Assembly: GCA_964562925.1 (NCBI GenBank)
Contig: CAZLVF010000021.1
Location: forward strand, 1-23,885
Direction of reading: 5' to 3'
DNA length: 23,885 nt
DNA from: CAVXDP01 sp964562925
Lineage (GTDB): Archaea; Thermoproteota; Bathyarchaeia; 40CM-2-53-6; CAVXDP01
Positions within the stretch are counted from its first letter, which is position 1, and every line of letters starts with the position of its first letter. This document shows, piece after piece, positions 8,008 to 14,709 of the stretch. A program made the position numbers and the translations under genes. The notes under the pieces are model-generated. The model was given only the letters and a program-made list of their open reading frames with translations, was not told where the DNA came from and made no database searches.

Positions 8008-9207
8008 TCATCTACTCTCGACAAAGAGAAATAGTATAAGACCTACCTCGATCGTGCATCCTACTAGGCTTATTATGAAGGGCAGACGGATAGAGTGGAA
8101 GGCTTGAATTATCCAGCCTCCGATAGGTGGCGCGAACATGCCAGCAAGATACATGGCTCCTAGACGTATCCCGTAGGCTGTGCTCAGTCGTACGCCTGTT
8201 GCATCCGCGAAGTATGATGGCACAGCTGTGTTGGCGACCGCGAATGATATGCCAGCTAGAAAGTAGGAGGCCACGAACATCCATCCATTAAAGGCGAATG
8301 CTACGAGAGCCATACTGATAGCCATAGTCACAGCGCCCACCATGATGAGGGGCTTCCTCCTTCTACTCAAGTCTGAGGAGAAGCCTCCTGGTATGCTGAA
8401 CAGTAGGGTCGAGGTTGACATAGCTGTGAAACAGAGACCCAACATGTATGGTGGTGCTTGAAACTCGTTTTCCAAGAAGATCATGAAGAATGGGTTCGAG
8501 AGTTCTTGAAAGAATTGGTCCCACACCGCAACGAGTGTCAAAATCATTATCCCTCTGTCCATCGTGATGATCTTTCTCGCTTCCATCAACGATAACGAGA
8601 GTTTAGATGAAGCGATTGTACCCACGTCCAGCTTTAGGAGGATCAGGAAGATCGCAACGAAGATCACAGGTATAGTCGCAACAAAGGGCGAACTCCAACC
8701 ATAGTAGAGAATCATGATGCCGCCCACCATGGGTCCAACTACGTATCCCAACTGCTGAAGCGTGTAGAGAAGCCCGAAGGACGTAGCCTTTCCCCCTTCA
8801 GGCGCTGCTCGAGAGACTATCGAGAAGGATGATGTCTGCCGGAGTCCCATCGCCGCCTTTCCAAGTACAAGTCCTAGCGCAACCGGCAACCATGCCAAAA
8901 GAAATCCTGCCGCTCCGTACAGAATTGCGGAGACCATACTGCAGACGAGGCTCAGCAAAAAGATAGATCTTCCACCATATCTGTCGCTGAGTACGCCGCC
9001 AGCGAGAAAGGAGAGCGCCAATGCCAAGTCATAGAAGGCTCCAACTACCCCAATCTCGATGAAGGACGCGCCCAGCTTGTACAGCCAAACCATCACGAAG
9101 GCTACAACTAAACCGCCCGCAAAATATAGCAGAGCGACCGCGAGCGATACTACCCATACATCGCTTTCAATCCTCAGAAGCTGAAGGCTTCTAGGAAGCG
9201 AGGGCAT
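8008..9207 (-). CDS. MFS transporter
   Basis: A 399-aa secondary transporter of the major facilitator superfamily with about 12 membrane helices. The loop between TM2 and TM3 carries motif A as GGVLSDRYGGR (residues 70-80), with a weaker second-half counterpart GGFSSDLSRRRKP. The overall build resembles drug/metabolite efflux members (helix 4-5 segment GYVVGPMVGGIMI). The substrate is not predictable. ATG at 9207 is preceded by GGAAGAAG about 7 bases upstream. The giant regulator 9243-11459 ends 35 bases upstream on the same strand, so the two are probably one transcript, and the transporter is a likely output of that regulator. Confidence 0.92.
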   Translation of the reverse strand: MPSLPRSLQLLRIESDVWVVSLAVALLYFAGGLVVAFVMVWLYKLGASFIEIGVVGAFYDLALALSFLAGGVLSDRYGGRSIFLLSLVCSMVSAILYGAAGFLLAWLPVALGLVLGKAAMGLRQTSSFSIVSRAAPEGGKATSFGLLYTLQQLGYVVGPMVGGIMILYYGWSSPFVATIPVIFVAIFLILLKLDVGTIASSKLSLSLMEARKIITMDRGIMILTLVAVWDQFFQELSNPFFMIFLENEFQAPPYMLGLCFTAMSTSTLLFSIPGGFSSDLSRRRKPLIMVGAVTMAISMALVAFAFNGWMFVASYFLAGISFAVANTAVPSYFADATGVRLSTAYGIRLGAMYLAGMFAPPIGGWIIQAFHSIRLPFIISLVGCTIEVGLILFLFVESR

Positions 9208-9242
9208 CTAGTATCTTCTTCCGGCGCTTCTCAAATGGGGCG

Positions 9243-11459
9243 TCACGACTTGGTAGAGGCCATGTTCCTCTTCAATTCCTCAATATATCTGCGGCCTTCA
9301 AAGAGCCAACCCTTCTCGTTCGAGTAGAGGTGAATCGGAAGCCAACGTCTCATCCCCGTCCATTTTTCAATAACATGGAACGAATAGTCATTTACAAGTC
9401 TAGGCTCTACGAGATACTTGTCAAGAACGCGGAGAAGTTCCTGAACCTCGCCGGTTGGAACATACATAATGGCTGTCAAACCGTTTACGTCCCCCTGTAC
9501 TGAGAAACCCTGCCACATCGGAAGCTCATTAAACGCCGAAACTAGAGCTCTTATAGTGTCATCGTCGCAGTCAAGGATAAGCCAGACCGCATCGTCCAAT
9601 CCGATCCTGAAGGATGCGATCTTTGGTTGTACAATGTCTAGGTTGAGGAGTCGTCTGACTCTCTGGCCGACATACGCTCCACTGACACCGATCCTCTGTC
9701 CGATCTCTGAGAATGCGTAACGTGCGTTCATCCTAAGCATATTGATAATCTGGAGGTCAAGTTTGTTAATCTTCACTTGCCTGGCTGGTTCTCGATCCTC
9801 TCCACGAAGAGCCTTATGCCAAGCTCTAGTTGATAGGTACTCTTTCAACCAGAGGCCCCACTCATCCCAGTAGACGTTCCACTCTCCAACCTCGAAGCTA
9901 TAGTAGCGAGGGTTGAAGCCGTAATGAAAATCTCTAATCCTGTACCAGAGAAAGTCGTCTACGATCCCATCTCTCTTTAACTGGCTTGCAAACTCGTGGA
10001 TGAATGTTTCATTGCCTGACGATATATTGAAGTAGGCCAGCAAGTCCATGCGGCCATACACCCTGTAAATACGTCCACAGTACGGAATCTTCCACATTTC
10101 CTCAGCTACTTCTGGAGTGAGGCCGGTCTTTGTCTTGAGCATGAGCAGGAAACCACTTATGCCGAATTGGTTTGTGTCCACGACCAGAAACGGCCAGATA
10201 TTCGCTTTCTTTTGCAGATCCCTTACGATCCTCTGGACGGTTGGCAGGCTCAACGCCGTTTTCTGGGCGAGCTGGCTTATAGATGCAAGGGGATCCCTCG
10301 ACATCAGGTCCAGCACCTTTATCTCATCCTTATCTAACATAACACGTTTCGGTTTCAGCGCTAGTGAATCTGCAACAGTTTCGTACTCGGATAGATCGAC
10401 CTGCGAGCGAAATCGGCCGATACTCTCGAGACGTAAGAACATCTTCCGAATGAAGTCTCCCCCGGTGATGGCATCCCACTCCTCGTAGTACTCGATGCCC
10501 TCGAACCTCTTCGAATCCTTCCTTAACCCGTGTCGCGCAAAGTTCCAAAATTCGGATTCGAATGGGTTATCAAGAATCTTGTACGCGCAGTAGTCACACT
10601 GCTCGTAGGATCTCTCCATTCTTTCCATAACGCGTGGCATGAACATACGGGCGACATCTCTGGCGATCAGGCCTCTCCTCAACTGGTCGAAGAATAAGTA
10701 TGGTGGTTGGATGTTCAGTGAGTTCAAGATCGGGTAGTGTCGTGTTCCCCAGAAACTCGTCCTTTCATCATCAGTGAGCCACGGGTCGAAGAACGAGCAG
10801 AGCTTGGGGGTTTCTCGATAGTTTCCAACTTTTCCTCTTTCGAATCCGCAAAGCCTCTCCATTGCCTCGATGGCGGTGTCAAGTTCTTTCTCAGCCTGTT
10901 CGAGTTTTGTTCCGACCTCACTATCGATGCGCCATCTTTTCTTTGCCAGGTCCCTTAACTCCACCATCAGCATCTCATATAGAGGTCTCTTCTCTATCTC
11001 AAGCGAGGCCAGTTTAGTGGTAGTCTGCTCGATCGAGAGAGGATGAACAACGTCTGAGATCGCGACTAGGTCTTGGAAGAATATGCGCCTCGCCGCCTCG
11101 TTCCTATACCTTGGAACGCCCCTCAGGAATGTTGATGAGACTGCTTTGCTGAGTAGACAGCGCGAATAATCGGCTGTGGTTTCATTTTGGGTTGAGGGCT
11201 GCTCCATCAGTTCTAACAGCCTAGGCGATACTTGTGCATGAGCTCGCGGGTCGACTATGCCTCGGGTCAGAAGTAGGGTGCTCTCGTCTCTTTTCCCCTC
11301 ATCCGTCTCAATCTTCGATGCCGCCCTCCTCATCAGCGCCGAAAACTTTACAATCCCTATTGGCGCGTCCAGGAAACCTTGAACCAGCTCTTCTCTTAGC
11401 GAAAGTAGGCGGCTGGCTTTCCCCGACATGAATGTCAAATCCTTCTTTAATTTTGTCAA
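9243..11459 (-). CDS. Giant regulator with two Lrp/AsnC-like units and a novel N-terminal half
   Basis: A 738-aa soluble protein, several times the usual 140-170 aa of Lrp regulators. Two units are visible. In the first, a winged helix (about 375-425: LDKDEIKVLDLMSRDPLASI, LSLPTVQRIVRDL) is followed by a ligand-type alpha/beta segment (430-510). In the second, a winged helix (about 564-612: INKLDLQIINMLRMNARYAF, VSGAYVGQRVRRLL) is followed by a similar segment (618-700). The first 350 residues are mostly helical, match nothing I recognise, and include CDYC (288-291) plus Cys204 and Cys221, a possible metal site. The first start is TTG at 11459, with a TATA box (11482-11490) at leaderless distance. 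ATG at 11429 with AAGGA upstream is the alternative and would remove ten residues. It is divergent from the microprotein/V4R pair and upstream of an MFS gene, both plausible targets. Confidence 0.85.
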   Translation of the reverse strand: MTKLKKDLTFMSGKASRLLSLREELVQGFLDAPIGIVKFSALMRRAASKIETDEGKRDESTLLLTRGIVDPRAHAQVSPRLLELMEQPSTQNETTADYSRCLLSKAVSSTFLRGVPRYRNEAARRIFFQDLVAISDVVHPLSIEQTTTKLASLEIEKRPLYEMLMVELRDLAKKRWRIDSEVGTKLEQAEKELDTAIEAMERLCGFERGKVGNYRETPKLCSFFDPWLTDDERTSFWGTRHYPILNSLNIQPPYLFFDQLRRGLIARDVARMFMPRVMERMERSYEQCDYCAYKILDNPFESEFWNFARHGLRKDSKRFEGIEYYEEWDAITGGDFIRKMFLRLESIGRFRSQVDLSEYETVADSLALKPKRVMLDKDEIKVLDLMSRDPLASISQLAQKTALSLPTVQRIVRDLQKKANIWPFLVVDTNQFGISGFLLMLKTKTGLTPEVAEEMWKIPYCGRIYRVYGRMDLLAYFNISSGNETFIHEFASQLKRDGIVDDFLWYRIRDFHYGFNPRYYSFEVGEWNVYWDEWGLWLKEYLSTRAWHKALRGEDREPARQVKINKLDLQIINMLRMNARYAFSEIGQRIGVSGAYVGQRVRRLLNLDIVQPKIASFRIGLDDAVWLILDCDDDTIRALVSAFNELPMWQGFSVQGDVNGLTAIMYVPTGEVQELLRVLDKYLVEPRLVNDYSFHVIEKWTGMRRWLPIHLYSNEKGWLFEGRRYIEELKRNMASTKS

Positions 11460-11481
11460 ATGGTTACCATATATTGCCTAT

Positions 11482-11490
11482 ATCTATAAA
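11482..11490 (-). promoter_or_regulatory. TATA box of the giant regulator
   Basis: The minus strand reads TTTATAGAT about 25 bases before the TTG at 11459. The spacer 11460-11706 also holds a plus-strand element GGAAATTTAACAT (11571-11583) and CATTTTACG (near 11666-11674). Either could drive the microprotein/V4R transcript, the second giving a very short leader. Confidence 0.45.
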
Positions 11491-11706
11491 CTAGGGCTGC
11501 CCCGACATTTGAGATTATCGGTTCATTTTGCTATGAGAGAAGCGATTAGATCTCATAAAGGCATGCGATTGGAAATTTAACATAAAAACGAGTTAACCAG
11601 CCAGAATAATTGGTAAAACAGCCTCTACAGGGGCGAAGAGACAAACTTCAAAAGTTCTAGGATCGCATTTTACGCCCGCAGTTTTGAAAAAAGTGAGGTG
11701 ATTTGG

Positions 11707-11769
11707 TTGACGCGTGATGGTGGTCCTTTCAGAGATGGTGGACCGTTCCGAGACGGCGGCCCATTCTAG
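11707..11769 (+). CDS. 20-aa microprotein of three RDGGPF repeats
   Basis: A short frame from TTG (11707) to TAG encodes Met-Thr followed by three perfect copies of RDGGPF and nothing else. GAGGTGAT, a full-strength archaeal ribosome-binding site, lies at 11695-11702, so the core GAGGTG is 6 bases before the TTG. The three units use different codons (Arg CGT/AGA/CGA, Asp GAT/GAT/GAC, Gly GGT/GGT/GGC, Gly GGT/GGA/GGC, Pro CCT/CCG/CCA), and every difference is synonymous, which points to selection on the peptide. A V4R gene begins 42 bases after the stop in the same frame, separated by TAG and a TGA, with its own ribosome-binding site. Function is unknown. A leader peptide, a structural or metal/RNA-binding peptide, or a signal are all open. 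An upstream in-frame GTG (11698) would overlap the ribosome-binding site and is less likely. Confidence 0.6.
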   Translation: MTRDGGPFRDGGPFRDGGPF

Positions 11770-11811
11770 ACAGAGAACTTTGGTGGAAGATACAAAGAAG
11801 GAGGTTGAGAA

Positions 11812-12303
11812 ATGTCAAAGAGCATAACGCTTAGCCTTAGAGACTACTCAAAGAGAATGTTGAGCATAAACAGTTACCTCCAAGCGCAAGGCAAGGAGAT
11901 TCTGTACTGTTCGGGAAAACTCTTGGGGACAAAAGAATTTGCCAGTGAAAACTCGAAGAGCTTGGAACGTGCGTTGACTAAGATCTCGGAGACCTATGCA
12001 CGGCTCTCAGAAGCTGTACTCAAGATCGGTAGGCTAGGTCCAGACTTTATGATGGCTGAACTCCACGGATGCCCTACATGTGTCGAGGCAGAACGCGACG
12101 GCCATACATACTGTTGGATCGACGCGGGCTATATAGCCGGGGCCCTCGAGGCGATGTTAGACAAGAGGTTTGCGGTAATCGAGACAAAGTGTCGTGGTAC
12201 AGGTTATGACCACTGCGAGTTCGTCGTAACCGAAGATCGGCGTATCGAAGAAAGGCGGCGACATTCAACAGCTTTCCAAAGGTTTGAAAGCTCACCCATG
12301 TAG
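11812..12303 (+). CDS. V4R (4-vinyl-reductase-like) domain protein
   Basis: A 163-aa protein that is nearly all one V4R domain, a small-molecule-binding fold related to the hydrocarbon-binding XylR/DmpR sensor domains and to tetrapyrrole-pathway proteins. Recognisable parts are the N-terminal helical region with YCSGKLLGTKEF, a cysteine knuckle GCPTC (about 86-90), YCWIDAGYIAGALEAML, and the ending AVIETKCRGTGYDHCEFVV with the family's paired cysteines. A charged tail (RRIEERRR) follows. The ATG at 11812 has GGAGGTTGA about 6 bases upstream. No DNA-binding domain is fused, so it may sense a ligand for a partner. The closest partners are the RDGGPF microprotein just upstream and the divergent giant regulator. 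Confidence 0.88.
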   Translation: MSKSITLSLRDYSKRMLSINSYLQAQGKEILYCSGKLLGTKEFASENSKSLERALTKISETYARLSEAVLKIGRLGPDFMMAELHGCPTCVEAERDGHTYCWIDAGYIAGALEAMLDKRFAVIETKCRGTGYDHCEFVVTEDRRIEERRRHSTAFQRFESSPM

Positions 12304-12314
12304 AGTGAGGTAAT

Positions 12315-12349
12315 CGGGGATGGTCTTTCGACCGTCCTTGTAAGCCCCG
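12315..12349 (+). other. Imperfect hairpin downstream of the V4R gene
   Basis: CGGGG (12315-12319) can pair with CCCCG (12345-12349). Directly inside it ATGGTC pairs with GACCGT (one G-U) around a four-base TTTC loop, leaving a nine-base bulge on the 3' side. It starts 12 bases after the V4R stop. It could be an mRNA 3' structure or a weak terminator, though no U-tract follows. The rest of the spacer to 12564 shows only the small frame at 12485-12568 on the other strand. Confidence 0.35.
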
Positions 12350-12484
12350 TTCGTTCCATTTCCCTGACATCATTCAAGTAATGTGAATGGTGAGGCTACG
12401 GTACAGTCTTCTTGTTATCATAAGCCCGGAAATCTAGAGAAACCCAAACCGAGTACACAATGTTGCAGGCAAAGGTCTTTCAAT

Positions 12485-12568
12485 TCAAGAGCCCACAATG
12501 GATCGCAAAAGGTATTCTTCACCCATCTTGATGTCTAAGTCTATCGCTTCGACAGTCGTGTAACTCAA
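12485..12568 (-). CDS. Possible 27-aa ORF coupled to dppF
   Basis: A short minus-strand frame begins with TTG overlapping the dppF stop codon by four bases (TTGA), a typical translational-coupling arrangement. AGGGGAAG lies about 5 bases before it, within the end of dppF. The predicted peptide (start MSYTTVEAIDL, end LLRSIVGS) has no recognised family. The overlap and ribosome-binding site are the only support, and it could be chance. Confidence 0.22.
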   Translation of the reverse strand: MSYTTVEAIDLDIKMGEEYLLRSIVGS

Positions 12569-13724
12569 ATTTCTTCCCCTGCCCGATGGCAGGCCACGAA
12601 ATGTCCAGGTGAAAATTCGATCAACTCCGGTTCGGAGCTGGGACATTNNNNNNNNNNNNNNNNNNNNNNNNNNNNNNNNNNNNNNNNNNNNNNNNNNNNN
12701 NNNNNNNNNNNNNNNNNNNNNNNNNNNNNNNNNNNNNNNNNNNNNNNGCCACGAAATGTCCAGGTGAAAATTCGATCAACTCCGGTTCGGAGCTGGGACA
12801 TTCTTCTTTCGCGAGTGGGCATCGTGGGTTGAACCTGCATCCCTTAGGGATGCTAATGGGACTGGGTGTTTCTCCCTTGATAGGTATCTCTTTCTCTTCG
12901 ACTCGGACTTCAGGTGTTGGAACGGCTGCGAGTAAGGCTTGAGTGTAAGGATGTCTCGGGTTCTGTATGGTGTCTTCTGTCGGTCCATGCTCAACAATTT
13001 TTCCGAGATACATGACTGCAATGTGATCTGAGACATATCTTGAGATCGCTAAATCGTGCGTGATGAATAGGTATGTCAACTTGAGGTCAGTTCTTAAGTC
13101 AAGCATCAGATTCAGAACCTCTGTTCTAATTGATACGTCCAGCATGGAGACGGGTTCGTCGGCTACGATGAACTTGGGTCTAAGTACCAGGGCCCTAGCG
13201 ATAGCCACTCTCTGCCTTTGTCCGCCGCTCAATTCATGAGGGTATCTAAACAGGTACTCTTGGGGCGGTACTACTTGGACGCTCTCAAGCATCTTTGAGA
13301 CGACTTCGATCTTCTCAGATTCGCTTTTCTGCATTTCGTGAATGTTCAGTGGCTCTGATATGACATCGAAAATAGTCATTTTCGGGTTTATTGAATCAAA
13401 TGGATCCTGAAATATTATCTGCATTTCACGTCTGAGTGCTTTCATTTCGTTGTCTGGCATCGACGTGATCTCACGGTCACGATAGTAGATACTTCCACTT
13501 GTCGGTTCAATAAGCCTTAACGTCAGCCTGCCCGTGGTTGTTTTTCCGCAGCCGCTTTCTCCAACCAGTCCGTAGACGGTGCCATCCTCGATCTCGAAAG
13601 AGACGTCATCTACGGCTCTCACGTACTTTTCTTCCTTCTCGAGCAGGGTAGAGAGAAACCCCCTTCTAAGAGGGAAATACTTTTTCAGCCCGGCGACCGT
13701 AAGCAAGGCTTGGCTCAATTGCAT
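12565..13724 (-). CDS. dppF: DppF-type ABC ATPase, interrupted by an assembly gap
   Basis: The second ATPase of the peptide/nickel-type importer; it powers uptake with DppD. Motifs: Walker A GESGCGKT (55-62), Q-loop Gln106, LSGGQ (165-169), Walker B FIVADE (185-190), H-loop His223, and the family's C-terminal cysteine region CRFNPRCPLAKEEC, which in related ATPases can hold an iron-sulfur cluster. The gene contains 100 Ns (12648-12747), and the 55 bases on each side (12593-12647, 12748-12802) are identical. Removing one copy plus the Ns (155 bases) leaves 1005 bases, a single 334-aa frame ending GHFVACHRAGEEI, the normal DppF ending. The gene is therefore almost surely intact. ATG at 13724 lies 5 bases after the dppD stop. 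It is the last gene of the operon. Confidence 0.92.
12593..12647. repeat. 55-base sequence duplicated across the N-gap (left copy)
   Basis: This block is identical to 12748-12802. It is the terminal sequence of the left contig, and the same 55 bases open the right contig. This is what an unresolved k-mer overlap looks like after scaffolding, so it is not interpreted as a biological repeat. Confidence 0.85.
12648..12747. other. Assembly gap of 100 Ns inside dppF
   Basis: Exactly 100 undetermined bases, the usual placeholder for a gap of unknown length. Because the flanking 55 bases are identical and collapsing them restores the reading frame of dppF, the true gap length is probably minus 55, that is, the contigs overlap. 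Confidence 0.95.
12748..12802. repeat. 55-base sequence duplicated across the N-gap (right copy)
   Basis: Right-hand copy of 12593-12647, identical over all 55 bases. It encodes the same C-terminal DppF segment (CPSSEPELIEFSPGHFV region) as the left copy. Confidence 0.85.
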
Positions 13725-13729
13725 AAACC

Positions 13730-14701
13730 TCAGTACTTTGGATACCTGTTTGCCTTGTGACAGGCGGTCCAGTGCCCAGCGGTCGTTTCAAGCATGAGAG
13801 GTTCTATTTCTGAGCAGACGGGTCTAGCATAGGGGCAGCGGGGGTGAAACCTGCATGCTGGTGGAGGATTTACGAGATTCGGGGGGTTTCCGGGAATTGA
13901 TACTAGTCTCTTGTTGGGGCCCCTTATACTGGGAAATGCGGCCAGTAACCCCTCGGTGTATGGATGAAGAGGCCGGTCAAACAGTTCTCGGGTCTTACAA
14001 TGCTCACAGATCTTTCCTGCGTACATGACAGCCACTTTATCACATGTTTCGCCGACGACGGAAAGATCATGAGATATTAAGATCATAGAAAGGCCTAGAA
14101 CTCTCTGTAAGTTTTTCAACACCTTGATCACCTGGGATTGAATTATGACATCTAGGGCCGTTGTTGGTTCGTCTGCAAGGATTATGTCTGGCTTGCAAGC
14201 CAAAGACATCGCGATCATCGATCTCTGCTTCATTCCGCCACTGAACTCGTGAGGGTAATGATCAGCTCGTGAAGGATCTATTCCAACCGTCTCAAGTAGC
14301 TTCCTTGCTCTTTCTCCAGCTTCTTCTTCTGTGACTTGCTCATGAACCGTTATTGCTTCCGCGATCTGATCTCCAACTTTGAATACAGGGTCTAGAGCAT
14401 TCATTGCAGCTTGGGGGATCATCGAGATTCTTTTCCAGCGGATATGCTTACGGAAGTGTGTTTCATCCGCGGAGAGGATGTCGGTTCCTTCGAGTTCGAC
14501 TTTGCCTTTGACTATTCTTGCATTGTAAGGGAGCAGCTTCAGCAGCGTGAAGGCTACACTCGACTTGCCGCAGCCTGATTCCCCGGCTAGTCCAACAGCC
14601 TCTCCCTTTTCAACCGTGAAAGATACGTCATCGACAGCTCTCACCGCTCCTTCGATTGTACGGTAGTGCATGCTGAGGCCTTCAACCTTGAGAAGAACCA
14701 A
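13730..14701 (-). CDS. dppD: DppD-type ABC ATPase
   Basis: First ATPase subunit of the importer, 323 aa, on the cytoplasmic side of the DppB/DppC channel. Motifs: Walker A GESGCGKS (40-47), Q-loop Gln97, signature FSGGM (153-157, the usual DppD variant of LSGGQ), Walker B DIILADE (172-178) and H-loop His211. The C-terminal oligopeptide-transporter region contains CRFHPRCPYARPVC. The start is taken as TTG at 14701, eight bases after the dppC stop. No ATG or GTG lies nearer, and MVLLKVEGLSMHY is the normal family N-terminus. It sits between dppC and dppF with gaps of a few bases, so all are one transcript. Confidence 0.94.
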   Translation of the reverse strand: MVLLKVEGLSMHYRTIEGAVRAVDDVSFTVEKGEAVGLAGESGCGKSSVAFTLLKLLPYNARIVKGKVELEGTDILSADETHFRKHIRWKRISMIPQAAMNALDPVFKVGDQIAEAITVHEQVTEEEAGERARKLLETVGIDPSRADHYPHEFSGGMKQRSMIAMSLACKPDIILADEPTTALDVIIQSQVIKVLKNLQRVLGLSMILISHDLSVVGETCDKVAVMYAGKICEHCKTRELFDRPLHPYTEGLLAAFPSIRGPNKRLVSIPGNPPNLVNPPPACRFHPRCPYARPVCSEIEPLMLETTAGHWTACHKANRYPKY

Positions 14702-14709
14702 TGATTGGT

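Noticed and set aside
9243..11459. Two separate adjacent Lrp genes
   Set aside because: The frame is continuous for 738 codons, with linker sequence between the units and no internal stop or start region.
11767..11808. Read-through of the microprotein TAG (pyrrolysine-like) into a Gly-rich stretch before the V4R gene
   Set aside because: No pyrrolysine genes or other sign of TAG recoding is visible, other genes here use TAG as a normal stop, and a TGA follows after 12 codons. The V4R gene has its own ribosome-binding site.
12593..12802. Biological tandem duplication of the dppF end
   Set aside because: The copies end exactly at the N-run on both sides and collapse into one intact gene, so an assembly overlap explains it better.
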